DNA of 64,000 nt. Origin: Couchioplanes caeruleus (GTDB taxonomy: Bacteria > Actinomycetota > Actinomycetes > Mycobacteriales > Micromonosporaceae). Within the stretch, counting starts at the first letter, position 1. Every line of letters begins with the position of its first letter. Below, one piece after another: positions 24,975-33,460 of this stretch. The position numbers and the translations under genes are program-made. Under the pieces are notes generated by a model that worked only from the letters and a program-made list of their open reading frames with translations, did no database searches and was not told where the DNA came from. The DNA is taken from NCBI RefSeq assembly GCF_023499255.1, contig NZ_CP092183.1:875501-939500 (forward strand), written 5' to 3'.

Positions 24975-26450
24975 GTGAGCCAGGCCCCGAGCCGCACCGT
25001 CGTCGTCCTCGCCGCCGGCGAAGGCAAGCGGATGAAGTCCGCGACGCCCAAGATGCTGCACCCGCTGCTCGGCCGCACCCTCCTCGGTCACGTCCTGCAC
25101 GCCGCCGACGCCGCGCGTGCCTCCCGCACGGTCGTGGTCGTCGGGCACAAGGCCGACCAGGTGCGCGCCCACCTCGCCGAGATCGCTCCCGGCGCGACGC
25201 CGGTGCTGCAGGCCGAGCAGAACGGCACCGGGCACGCCGTACGCATCGCGCTCGACGCGATCCCGGAGGCGGCCGGCACCGTGGTGGTGCTGAACGCCGA
25301 CGTGCCGCTCCTGCGCCCCGAGACCGTGGAGGCCCTGGTCACCACGCATGAGTCGGCCCGCACGGGCGCGACCGTGCTGGCCGCCGAGGTGGCGGACCCG
25401 ACCGGTCTGGGCCGCATCGTGCGCGACGCCGAGGGCAACCTCGAGCGGATCGTCGAGGAGCGGGACGCCTCCCCGGAGGTCCGGGCGATCCGGGAGATCA
25501 ACGCGGGCATCTACGTTTTCGACGCCACGCTGCTGCGCGAGGCGCTCGGCAAGCTCTCCACGGACAACGACCAGGGCGAGGAATACCTGACCGACGTGTT
25601 CGGCATCCTCGCGTCGGTCGGCCACCCGGTCGGTGTGTACGTGGCCCCCGACGCGCAGGAGACGCTCGGCTGCAACGACCGCGCCGAGCTGGCCCGCCTC
25701 CGGGCGCTGCTGCGCGACCGGGTGAACACGGCGTGGATGCGCTCCGGCGTCTCGATCCTGGACCCGGCGACCACGTGGATCGACGTGACCGTGACGCTCG
25801 AGCCGGACGCGGTCGTGGACCAGAATTCCCAGCTGCAGGGTTCCACCACGGTGGCGACGGGCGCGGTGATCGGCCCGGACACAACCCTGATCGACACGGT
25901 GGTCGCCGAGGGCGCGACGGTGTTGCGTACGCAGTCGGTCGGCGCGCAGATCGGCCCGGACGCGACCGTGGGCCCGTATTCGTACCTGCGCCCCGGCACG
26001 CGGCTGGGACGCAAGGCCAAGGTGGGCGGCTTCGTCGAGACCAAGAACGCCGAGCTGGGCGCCGGCGCCAAGGTGCCGCACCTCTCGTACGTGGGCGACG
26101 CCACGATCGGCCCGAAGTCCAACATCGGTGCGGGAACGATCTTCGCCAACTACGACGGCGTCAACAAGCACCACACCACCGTCGGCGAAGCAGCGTTCGT
26201 GGGCAGCGACACCGTCCTGATCGCCCCGGTGGAGATCGGCCCGGGCGCGTACGTGGCCGCGGGCAGCGCGATCGCCAAGGACGTGCCGGCGGGCAGCCTC
26301 GGCGTGACCCGGGCACAGCAGCGCAACATCGACGGCTGGACGGCCCGCAAGCGGCCCGGAACGGTGTCGGCGGAGGCCGCGCAGGCGGCGGAGGCGGCCC
26401 GGCAGAAGGCGGCCGCGGACCAGCCCACCTCGCCGGACGCGACCGCGTAG
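24975..26450 (+). CDS. glmU: Bifunctional GlcNAc-1-P uridyltransferase / GlcN-1-P acetyltransferase
   Basis: 491 residues; makes UDP-GlcNAc for cell wall. The N-terminal pyrophosphorylase has VVVLAAGEGKRMKS (about residue 7), QNGTGHAVR and NADVPLLRPE. The C-terminal part is a left-handed beta-helix with isoleucine-patch repeats and the acetyltransferase region GFVETKNAELGAG, followed by NYDGVNKHHT. An Ala-rich tail follows, typical for actinobacterial GlmU. GTG at 24975 is chosen because GGAG lies six bases upstream; the in-frame ATG at 24963 has no visible site. prs follows after a repeat-filled 740-bp gap. Confidence 0.97.
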   Translation: MSQAPSRTVVVLAAGEGKRMKSATPKMLHPLLGRTLLGHVLHAADAARASRTVVVVGHKADQVRAHLAEIAPGATPVLQAEQNGTGHAVRIALDAIPEAAGTVVVLNADVPLLRPETVEALVTTHESARTGATVLAAEVADPTGLGRIVRDAEGNLERIVEERDASPEVRAIREINAGIYVFDATLLREALGKLSTDNDQGEEYLTDVFGILASVGHPVGVYVAPDAQETLGCNDRAELARLRALLRDRVNTAWMRSGVSILDPATTWIDVTVTLEPDAVVDQNSQLQGSTTVATGAVIGPDTTLIDTVVAEGATVLRTQSVGAQIGPDATVGPYSYLRPGTRLGRKAKVGGFVETKNAELGAGAKVPHLSYVGDATIGPKSNIGAGTIFANYDGVNKHHTTVGEAAFVGSDTVLIAPVEIGPGAYVAAGSAIAKDVPAGSLGVTRAQQRNIDGWTARKRPGTVSAEAAQAAEAARQKAAADQPTSPDATA

Positions 26451-26549
26451 CGGCGCCTGCCCTCGTCGGCGGCCGGGCTCCGGACCGCCGACGCCCTGGC
26501 CCCTGCCCCCGCGCTGCGCTCGCGCGCCTCGTTCCCGTTCCCGGAGCCC

Positions 26550-26797
26550 GGCGCGTCCTCGCACCCTGCGCTCTCGGCGCCGCGCTCGACACCTGCACAC
26601 CCTGCGCTCCCGGCGCGTCCTCGCACCCTGCGCTCTCGGCGCCGCGCTCGACACCTGCACACCCCGCGCTCCCGGCGCGTCCTCGCACCCTGCGCTCTCG
26701 GCGCCGCGCTCGAGACCTGCACACCCCGCGCTCCCGGCGCGTCCTCGCACCCTGCGCTCTCGGCGCCGCGCTCGAGACCTGCGCACCCCGCGCTCCC
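26550..26797. repeat. Four tandem copies of a 62-bp unit
   Basis: Units start at 26550, 26612, 26674 and 26736 with GGCGCGTCCTCGCACC and end at 26797; each is exactly 62 bp and they differ at only a few positions. The unit is not a multiple of three, so no frame is preserved and the long open frames seen on both strands are compositional. There are no unique spacers, so it is not a CRISPR. Freshly duplicated minisatellite in the glmU-prs spacer. Confidence 0.92.
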
Positions 26798-26860
26798 GGC
26801 GTACCCCGCGCTGCCGGCGCTCGTGCGCTGCCGGCGCTCGTGCGCTCGTGCGCTCCTGCG

Positions 26861-26949
26861 CTCCCTGCGCTCCCTGCGCTCCCTGCGCTCCCTGCGCGCC
26901 CGCGCTCCCTGCGCTCCCTGCGCTCCCTGCGCTCCCTGCGCTCCCTGCG
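26861..26949. repeat. 9-bp CTCCCTGCG array in two blocks
   Basis: CTCCCTGCG occurs four times (26861-26896), then an eight-base spacer CGCCCGCG, then five more times (26905-26949), followed by the same spacer sequence again. The unit resembles part of the neighbouring 62-bp repeat (CACCCTGCGCTC), so the arrays may share origin. The rest of the 26451-27190 gap shows no gene; a TAATAC hexamer near 27142 might belong to the prs promoter. Confidence 0.9.
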
Positions 26950-27190
26950 CGCCCGCGCTCCCGGCGCGCCCGCCGTTCGCCTCCTCGCGCTTCTGGCGGT
27001 GCCCTCCGTGTGTGGTGCTTCTGGCGGCGTGCTCCCGTGCCGGGCGGAGCTGGGACAGCTGACATGTGGTCGGCGGCGGCGCAAGCCGGGGTGAGCCATC
27101 CCACGACCCGGATCCGGCACGTGGTGTCCGGCCTCGGGCAGGTAATACTTCAGGTGACAACCCCTCGATCGCACGGGAGCGGACGGGCCC

Positions 27191-28171
27191 ATGGGCAGCA
27201 TCGTCGCCGAGAACCGTAAGAGTCTGATGCTTTTCTCCGGGCGGGGCTTCCCGGAGCTGGCGGAGGAGATCGGCCAGGTGCTCGGCGTCGCCCCGACACC
27301 GTCGGACTCCTACGAGTTCGCCAACGGCGAGATCTTCGTCCGGTTCAAGGATTCCGTACGCGGTTCTGACGCGTTCGTCGTGCAGTCGGTGACCGAGGGC
27401 GTCAACCGGTGGGTCATGGAAACGCTGATCATGGTCGACGCGTTGAAGCGCGGGTCGGCGAAGCGGATCACCGTGGTGCTGCCGTTCTACCCGTACTCGC
27501 GGCAGGACAAGAAGCACCGCGGCCGCGAGCCGATCTCGGCGCGGCTGGTCGCTGACCTGCTGAAGACCGCAGGCGCCAACCGAATCCTCACGGTCGACCT
27601 GCACACCGCGCAGATCCAGGGCTTCTTCGACGGGCCGGTGGACCACCTCTTCGCGATGGACATCCTGGCCGAGCACGTGGAACGCAAGTTCGAGGGCCGC
27701 CCGATGACGGTCGTGGCCCCCGACTCCGGCCGCGTACGGGTGGCCGAACGCTGGACGGACCGGCTGGGCGGCTGCCCGCTGGCGTTCATCCACAAGACCC
27801 GCGACCCGATGAAGCCCAACCAGGTCGTCGCCAACCGCGTGGTGGGCGAGGTCGAGGGCCGCGTCTGCCTGCTGGTCGACGACATGATCGACACGGGCGG
27901 CACGATCACCAAGGCCGCCGACATCCTCTTCGACTCCGGCGCCGCCGACGTGGTCGTGGCCTCCACGCACGCCCTGCTGTCCGACCCGGCGACGGAGAAG
28001 CTGAAGAACAGCCGGATCTCCGAGCTGGTGGTGACGAACACCCTGCCCCTCCCGCCGGAGAAGCGCCTGGACAAGATCACCGTCCTGTCGATCGCGCCGC
28101 TGCTGGCCCGGGCGATCCGCGAGGTCTTCGACGACGGCTCGGTGACCACCCTGTTCGGCGGCCTCAGCTGA
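27191..28171 (+). CDS. prs: Ribose-phosphate pyrophosphokinase
   Basis: 326 residues, making PRPP from ribose 5-phosphate and ATP. Visible motifs: SYEFANGEIFVRFKDSVRG in the N-terminal domain, DLHTAQIQGFF (the flexible/Mg-binding signature), and LLVDDMIDTGGTITKAA, the PRPP-binding loop. Length and motif spacing are standard. ATG at 27191 follows GGGAG. It sits between glmU and rplY, the conserved actinobacterial order. Confidence 0.97.
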   Translation: MGSIVAENRKSLMLFSGRGFPELAEEIGQVLGVAPTPSDSYEFANGEIFVRFKDSVRGSDAFVVQSVTEGVNRWVMETLIMVDALKRGSAKRITVVLPFYPYSRQDKKHRGREPISARLVADLLKTAGANRILTVDLHTAQIQGFFDGPVDHLFAMDILAEHVERKFEGRPMTVVAPDSGRVRVAERWTDRLGGCPLAFIHKTRDPMKPNQVVANRVVGEVEGRVCLLVDDMIDTGGTITKAADILFDSGAADVVVASTHALLSDPATEKLKNSRISELVVTNTLPLPPEKRLDKITVLSIAPLLARAIREVFDDGSVTTLFGGLS

Positions 28172-28230
28172 CCCACAGCCGCATCTAACCGGCCGGCGGG
28201 AGCGGCTGGCCCCATCGGCCGGCCCGCGAC

Positions 28231-28342
28231 GGCCGGCTCGCGTTGGTCGTGCCGCGGCGGCCGGCTCGCGTTGGTCGTGCCGCGGCGGCCGGCTCGCGTT
28301 GGTCGTGCCGCGGCGGCCGGCTCGCGTTGGTCGTGCCGCGAC
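28231..28342. repeat. Four tandem copies of a 28-bp unit
   Basis: Units begin at 28231, 28259, 28287 and 28315 with GGCCGGCTCGCGTTGGTCGT and are 28 bp each, nearly identical. They lie about 60 bases past the prs stop. From about 28400 to 28610 the sequence becomes low-complexity GCCGCCC/GCGGCCC runs. The remainder up to rplY holds its leader; no gene is visible in 28172-28943. Confidence 0.9.
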
Positions 28343-28943
28343 GGCCGCCGGTGACCGTCGGCCAGTGTGGCCGTCCCCGTCGCCCGCGCCTGATTGTCCG
28401 CGCGCGCCGCCCGCGGCCGTCGCGCGCCGCCCGCGGCCCGTCGCCCGCTGGTCCCGCTGCTCCGCGCGGCCAGCAGCCCCGCTGCTCCGCCGCGGCCCGC
28501 CGCCCCGCTGCGGCCCGCCGCCCCGCCGCCCCGCCGCCCCGCTGCGGCCCGCCGCCCCGCCGCCCGCTGCGGCCCGCGACCGCAGCCCGCGGCCGTCGAC
28601 TCGACGCGCTGTGACCATTTAGCGGCGCTCTGGTGTGATCTGCGGGGCGCAAGTTGCATCAGGCGAGTGAACTTTTCGCAGGGAGAGTGAGCAGCCGGGA
28701 CCCGCCGGTTTGAGCGTGGCGCGAGCAGGTAAGCTGGTGCGGTTGCCACGGCGAGGGTGCCCCGCGGTCTGCTGCAGGTGTTGCGCAGGCCGCTCGAGGC
28801 ACCGTGATCGACGCGGTGCTCCGGGCCTGTGCCCAGTGCGCCCCTTGCCGAGCACTGAGCACCACCATTCGGCCCCCGCCGATGATCCGCCCGCAGCCCG
28901 CCGACTTAGACGCAGCCCGATTCAGAGTTTCAGGAGTTTCCCC

Positions 28944-29579
28944 GTGTCCGAGGTAAAGATCAGCGCCGAGCCCCGTACCGAGTTCGGCAAGGGTGGTGCC
29001 CGTCGCACGCGCCGGGCCGGCCTGGTGCCCGCCGTGCTGTACGGCCACGGTGAGAAGCCGCAGCACATCGCGCTGCCGGCCCGCGAGTTCGCCGCCGCCA
29101 TCCGGCACGGCGGCCTCAACCAGGTTTTCACGATCGACATCGCCGGTGGGTCGGGTGCCACGCTCGCCCTGCCGAAGGCGATCCAGCGCGACCCGATCAA
29201 GGACACGTACGAGCACGTGGACCTGATCATCGTGAAGCGCGGCGAGAAGGTTCAGGTCGACGTCCCCGTGACGCTGGTCGGCGACGCCGCGAAGAACACG
29301 CTCGTGGTGAGCGAGAGCACGACCTTGTCGGTGACCGCCGAGGCGCTGCACGTGCCGGCCGCCCTGGAGGTCTCGATCGAGGGTCTGGAGGCCGGTGCGC
29401 AGGTCACCGCCGCCGACGTGACCCTGCCGGCGGGCACCGAGCTGGCCGTGGAGCCGGATTACCTCATCGCGATGGTCTCGCAGGCGCAGACCGCCGCCCA
29501 GATGGAGGGTGACACCGGCGAGGCCGCCGAGGCCGAGGCCGGCGAGAGCGCCGAGTCGACCGAGGAAGCCGCCGGCTGA
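28944..29579 (+). CDS. rplY: 50S ribosomal protein L25, CTC form
   Basis: 211 residues, the long CTC form: an L25 domain at about residues 1-95 (SEVKISAEPRTEFGKGGARRTRRAG) and a TL5/CTC beta domain, ending in an acidic Glu/Ala-rich tail. It binds 5S rRNA in the large subunit. GTG at 28944 has CAGGAG eight bases upstream; the longer open frame back to 28710 has no site and no family similarity. The 5' spacer after the repeats (about 28640-28943) may contain its promoter and a long leader, but no element was certain. Confidence 0.95.
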   Translation: MSEVKISAEPRTEFGKGGARRTRRAGLVPAVLYGHGEKPQHIALPAREFAAAIRHGGLNQVFTIDIAGGSGATLALPKAIQRDPIKDTYEHVDLIIVKRGEKVQVDVPVTLVGDAAKNTLVVSESTTLSVTAEALHVPAALEVSIEGLEAGAQVTAADVTLPAGTELAVEPDYLIAMVSQAQTAAQMEGDTGEAAEAEAGESAESTEEAAG

Positions 29580-29600
29580 CGCAGCCGGAGCAAGCACCCG

Positions 29601-29635
29601 ACAGGGAAAGTGCCGCCCGGCACTTTCCCTGTTTT
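29601..29635 (+). terminator. Rho-independent terminator between rplY and pth
   Basis: ACAGGGAAAGTGCC, loop GCCC, GGCACTTTCCCTGT: a perfect 14-bp stem followed directly by TTTT. It is the most canonical terminator in the window. pth begins 20 bases later, so pth is expressed by readthrough or from a promoter inside rplY. Confidence 0.92.
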
Positions 29636-29655
29636 GTCGTGTGGAGGGAAACGCA

Positions 29656-30243
29656 ATGACCGAGGACGCGCCGTGGCTGGTGGTGGGCCTGGGCAACCCG
29701 GGCCGGGAGTACGCGGCCAACCGGCACAACGTGGGTTTCATGGTGGCCGAGCTGCTGGCGTCCCGGGTCGGCGCGAAGTTCGGGCGGCACAAGCGCGCGG
29801 TGGCCGAGGTGGGGGAGGGCCGGCTCGGGTTCGGCGGTCCGAAGCTGATCCTGGTGAAGCCGCTGACGTACATGAACCTGTCGGGCGCCCCGGTGTCGGC
29901 GCTGGCGCAGTTCTTCAAGGTGCCGGTGGAGAACGTGGTGGCCGTGCACGACGAGCTGGACGTCCCGTACGGGCAGGTGCGGGTGAAGCGCGGCGGCGGT
30001 GAGGGCGGTCACAACGGGCTGCGCTCGATGTCGAAGTCGCTGGGCACGAAGGAGTACGCGCGGGTCCGGTTCGGGATCGGACGGCCGCCGGGACGGCAGG
30101 ATCCGGCTGACTTCGTACTGTCGGACTTCTCCGCCGTGGAGCGCAAGGAGCTGGACTTCCTCGTCGACCGGGCCGCCGATGTGGTGGAGGCGGTCGTGCT
30201 CGAGGGCGTCGAGTGGGCGCAGAACAAGTACCACGGAAATTAG
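29656..30243 (+). CDS. pth: Peptidyl-tRNA hydrolase
   Basis: 195 residues; frees peptides from peptidyl-tRNA dropped by ribosomes. WLVVGLGNPGREYAANRHNVGF carries the catalytic His and the core Asn; KPLTYMNLSG, HDELDVPYG and GGGEGGHNGLRS are the other family signatures, all intact. ATG at 29656 has GGAGGG about eight bases upstream, immediately after the rplY terminator. Downstream lies an array of imperfect 27/28-bp repeats. Confidence 0.97.
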   Translation: MTEDAPWLVVGLGNPGREYAANRHNVGFMVAELLASRVGAKFGRHKRAVAEVGEGRLGFGGPKLILVKPLTYMNLSGAPVSALAQFFKVPVENVVAVHDELDVPYGQVRVKRGGGEGGHNGLRSMSKSLGTKEYARVRFGIGRPPGRQDPADFVLSDFSAVERKELDFLVDRAADVVEAVVLEGVEWAQNKYHGN

Positions 30244-30360
30244 CGGATACCACGCGAACCGGGGCGCTGTCCGGCGAACGCATAGATCGTTTGGACCGTT
30301 TTGTCCGTCTATCGGTCCCGTGACGCCGCCACCCGTTGGTCCGTTGTCCACGTAGCGCGC

Positions 30361-30553
30361 CGAAATGCGACGCGCCCTCGGAGCACGCCGAAAGCGACGC
30401 GCTCTTGGGGCACGCCGGAATCCGACGCACTCGAGGAGCACGCCGAACTCGACGCGCTCCCTGGGCACGCCGGACCGGACGCGCTCTTGGGGGCACGCCG
30501 GAACCGACGCGCGCTGGGAGCACGCCGGAACAGGGCGCGCTCGCGGAGCGCGC
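30361..30553. repeat. Seven imperfect repeats alternating 28 and 27 bp
   Basis: Units end in CACGC or CGCGC and begin CGAA/CGGA, consensus about CGGAANCGACGCGCTC then TTGGGGCACGC. Boundaries are 30361, 30389, 30416, 30444, 30471, 30499, 30526 and end 30553, so lengths run 28-27-28-27-28-27-28: a 55-bp dimer repeated. The copies differ at many positions, so this array is older than the glmU-prs one. The 30244-30360 part of the gap shows only a short inverted repeat (GGAC-GTCC near 30296) and no gene. Confidence 0.8.
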
Positions 30554-30626
30554 AGCATCGGCGCGCACGTGACACGGAAGCGCGCCGCCGCGGCGCGCGG
30601 GAATCGACGGCGCGGGGGAGGTTCGG

Positions 30627-32483
30627 GTGACACAGGACCTGTCCAGGAGCCACGAGGCGACGCTGGACGAACCGACGGTGACCCTGCCGACCATTCAGCG
30701 GGGGAGCGGCGCGGAGGCGCGGACGGATGCCGTCCGTACCGACCTGCCGGAGAATCACGGCCCGGCGAATCATCCGCCGGGCAACCACGGTCCGCGCCCG
30801 CATCGTCCGTCGCCGTACCGGGAGCGTGGGCGCAACAGCAAGATCCCCTCGCCGGCGCGGCCCGCCGGGGACGAGGATGCCGGCGGCCAGGAGGATCTGC
30901 CGCCGCCCGTCGGCGACGGCCGTGACAATGCCGCGCCGCTGGCCGGTGACGGTGGGCAGGTCGCGAGCGGGCGGGCCCGCAATCAGGCGATGGACCGGCT
31001 CTGGTCGGCGCGGCCGAACCGGTCGGCTGCCGCCCGGCCCGCGACGCGGCCCTTCGTCCGGGTACGCGGCCGGCACGCGGCGATGTCGCGACGGCAGCGC
31101 TGGGAGCGACGGTACGTCCGCATGCTCGTCGTCGGTGACCTGACGGCCGGGGTGGCCGCGGGTGCGGTGACGTTCGGACTGCGCTTCGGCGACGAGGTGA
31201 CCACGTACAACCGGGGGTATCTGCTGTTGTCGGCGCTGCTGCCGGTGGCGTTGCTCGCGGTGCTGGTGGTCAGCCGGGCGTACGAGCGCCGGTTCCTGTT
31301 CGTGGGCACCGACGAGTATCAGCGGGTGCTGCGCGGCGGGGTCGGGTTGATCGCGAGCGCGGCCGTCGTCTCGTACGCGCTAGAACTTGATCTTGCTCGC
31401 TCCTACGTCCTGGCGGCGCTGCCGACGGCGATCGCCACCGCCGTGGTGTTGCGGTTCGCGATGCGCAAGCGGCTGCACATCGAGCGGGCGCGCGGGGAGA
31501 GCCTGCGCCGGGTGCTGGTCGTGGGGCACGAGTTGTCCGTCATCGGGATCACCCGGCAGCTGCGCCGGGAGCGGTACCACGGCCTCGAGGTGGTCGGCGC
31601 GTGCCTGCCGCCGGACCACGACGGCGTGGTGGACTTGCCCGTGTACGGCACCTTTGACGACGTGGCCAACGCCGTGGACGCCGCTGATGCGGACACCGTC
31701 GTGGTGCTGAGCTGCCCGGAGCTGGACGGCGTCGCGCTCCGGCGGCTGGCGTGGCGGCTGGAACGCGACGAGGTCGACCTGATCGTGGCGAGCGCGCTGA
31801 TCGACGTCGCCGGGGCGCGGACCACGATCCGGCCGTTCGACGGCCTGCCGATGCTGCACGTCGAGCACCCGCGGCTGCACGGCGGCGCGCGCGTCGTCAA
31901 AGACCTGTTCGACCGGCTCGGCGCGCTGATCCTGCTGGTCGTGTTCGGTCCGGTGCTGTTAACCGTCGCACTCTGCGTCCGGTTGACTTCCCGCGGGCCG
32001 GTACTCTTTCGGCAGGTGCGGGTCGGGCGTGACGGGTCCGAGTTCCGCATCTTCAAGTTCCGCAGCATGTACGTCGACGCCGAGGCCCGGCTCGCCGAGC
32101 TCAAGCACCTCAACGAGCACGACGGTGTGCTCTTCAAAATCCGCGACGACCCGCGCGTCACCCCGGTCGGCCGGTGGCTGCGGCGGCTCTCGCTGGACGA
32201 GCTCCCGCAGCTGCTCAACGTCCTGCTGGGGCAGATGTCGCTGGTCGGCCCGCGACCCCCGCTGCCGTCGGAGGTCGCCGCCTACGCCGACGACGTGCGG
32301 CGCCGGCTGGCGGTCAAACCGGGCATGACCGGCCTCTGGCAGGTTTCCGGACGCTCGGACCTGCCGTGGGAGGAAGCGGTCAGGCTGGACCTGCGCTATG
32401 TGGAGAACTGGTCGCTGAGCTTGGATCTGGTGATCCTTTTGCGGACCATGACCGCGGTGCTCCGGTCCTCGGGCGCGTACTGA
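30627..32483 (+). CDS. Exopolysaccharide biosynthesis polyprenyl glycosylphosphotransferase
   Basis: 618 residues. The first 160 are hydrophilic and probably disordered; a four- or five-helix membrane region follows (from YVRMLVVGDLTAGVAAG, about 170-270). A nucleotide-binding-like middle domain contains RRVLVVGHELSVIGI, and a C-terminal bacterial sugar transferase domain contains KDLFDRLGALILLVVFGP, FRIFKFRSMYVDAE, SLDELPQLLNVLLGQMSLVGPRPP and KPGMTGLWQVSGRSDLPWEE. It loads the first sugar phosphate onto undecaprenyl phosphate at the membrane. GTG at 30627 follows GGGGGAGG. A TTA codon sits at 31959, in the membrane-re-entrant helix of the transferase domain. No polymerase or flippase genes are near, so the polymer is unknown. 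Confidence 0.88.
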   Translation: MTQDLSRSHEATLDEPTVTLPTIQRGSGAEARTDAVRTDLPENHGPANHPPGNHGPRPHRPSPYRERGRNSKIPSPARPAGDEDAGGQEDLPPPVGDGRDNAAPLAGDGGQVASGRARNQAMDRLWSARPNRSAAARPATRPFVRVRGRHAAMSRRQRWERRYVRMLVVGDLTAGVAAGAVTFGLRFGDEVTTYNRGYLLLSALLPVALLAVLVVSRAYERRFLFVGTDEYQRVLRGGVGLIASAAVVSYALELDLARSYVLAALPTAIATAVVLRFAMRKRLHIERARGESLRRVLVVGHELSVIGITRQLRRERYHGLEVVGACLPPDHDGVVDLPVYGTFDDVANAVDAADADTVVVLSCPELDGVALRRLAWRLERDEVDLIVASALIDVAGARTTIRPFDGLPMLHVEHPRLHGGARVVKDLFDRLGALILLVVFGPVLLTVALCVRLTSRGPVLFRQVRVGRDGSEFRIFKFRSMYVDAEARLAELKHLNEHDGVLFKIRDDPRVTPVGRWLRRLSLDELPQLLNVLLGQMSLVGPRPPLPSEVAAYADDVRRRLAVKPGMTGLWQVSGRSDLPWEEAVRLDLRYVENWSLSLDLVILLRTMTAVLRSSGAY

Positions 32484-32498
32484 ATCCAAGGGAGAACG

Positions 32499-33389
32499 AT
32501 GAGCGAGCAGACAGGGACGTCGGCGCGCATAGCGGGACAGCGTGAGCCCGAGGCCGGCGGCACGCCGCCGGTCAACGACTCCGCCTTCGCGCGCTGGCTG
32601 GCGGACCGCGCCGGCCAGGTGCTGCTCCAGGTCCGCGAGGACATGGGGTACGCCGACGGCAAGGCGCTCAAGGCCGCCGGGGACAAGGCCGCGCACGACC
32701 TGTTGCGTACGGAGCTCGCCCGCTGGCGTCCCGCCGACGCGGTGCTGTCGGAGGAAGACGACCAGTCCCGGGTCGCGTGGCAGGACGGCGAGCCGTCGTC
32801 GATCCGCCCCGACCGCCTGAGCGCCTCGCGGGTCTGGATCGTCGACCCGCTCGACGGCACGCGGGAGTTCTCCGAGGAGGGGCGCACCGACTGGGCCGTG
32901 CACGTGGCGCTGTGGACGGCCGACTGTTCCAGCCCGAGCTGTCTGGCCGCCGGGGCGGTCGCGATGCCGGCCCGGCACCGGACGCTCGCGACCGACAAGG
33001 CTCCGGCGTACCCCCCGCTCCCGCTGGAGGCCGCCACCGGCGGGCCGATCCGGATCGCGGCGAGCCGGACCCGGCCACCGGCCTTCGTCACGGCGCTCGC
33101 CGAGGACCTGGGCGCCGAGCTGGTGCCGATGGGCTCGGCCGGCGTGAAGATCGCCGCGGTGATCAACGGGGAGGCCGACGCGTACGTGCACGCCGGCGGC
33201 CAGTACGAGTGGGACAGCGCCGCCCCGGTCGCTGTGGCGTCGGCCACTGGACTGCACGCTTCCCGAATCGATGGAAGTGAGTTGGAATACAACCGGGCCG
33301 ATCCCAAACTGCCGGACCTCGTGGTCTGCCGCAAGGATCTCGCTCCTCGGTTGCTTGCAGCGTTGCAGCGTCACCTCCCGCTACCCTGA
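32499..33389 (+). CDS. cysQ: 3'(2'),5'-bisphosphate nucleotidase (PAP phosphatase)
   Basis: 296 residues of the inositol monophosphatase superfamily. Metal-binding motifs are intact: SEEDD (about residue 85), WIVDPLDGTREF (about 114) and QYEWDSAAPVAVA (about 237). In CysQ it removes the 3'-phosphate from PAP, the by-product of PAPS-using enzymes. It directly precedes cysD and cysN, supporting the sulfate role over inositol phosphatase. ATG at 32499 follows AGGGAG. Start lies 15 bp after the sugar transferase stop. Confidence 0.9.
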   Translation: MSEQTGTSARIAGQREPEAGGTPPVNDSAFARWLADRAGQVLLQVREDMGYADGKALKAAGDKAAHDLLRTELARWRPADAVLSEEDDQSRVAWQDGEPSSIRPDRLSASRVWIVDPLDGTREFSEEGRTDWAVHVALWTADCSSPSCLAAGAVAMPARHRTLATDKAPAYPPLPLEAATGGPIRIAASRTRPPAFVTALAEDLGAELVPMGSAGVKIAAVINGEADAYVHAGGQYEWDSAAPVAVASATGLHASRIDGSELEYNRADPKLPDLVVCRKDLAPRLLAALQRHLPLP

Positions 33390-33460
33390 CCCTCTGCACC
33401 TGCTCCCGCTACGGACGTCGACCGCGGGCGAGAGCCAACACCGAAAGGTCTGCTGATCCT

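Noticed and set aside
26550..26797. Possible CRISPR array
   Set aside because: Units are contiguous 62-bp copies with no unique spacers and no cas genes.
24861..28618. Long minus-strand frames with repeats such as GSAGSAGSAG and GVQVSSAAPRAQGART across the glmU-prs spacer
   Set aside because: They are translations of the 62-bp and 9-bp arrays; 62 is not a multiple of three and no start site or conserved domain is present.
30361..30553. 27/28-bp repeats as a CRISPR array
   Set aside because: Repeat length is suggestive but copies are directly adjacent and divergent, without spacers or cas genes.
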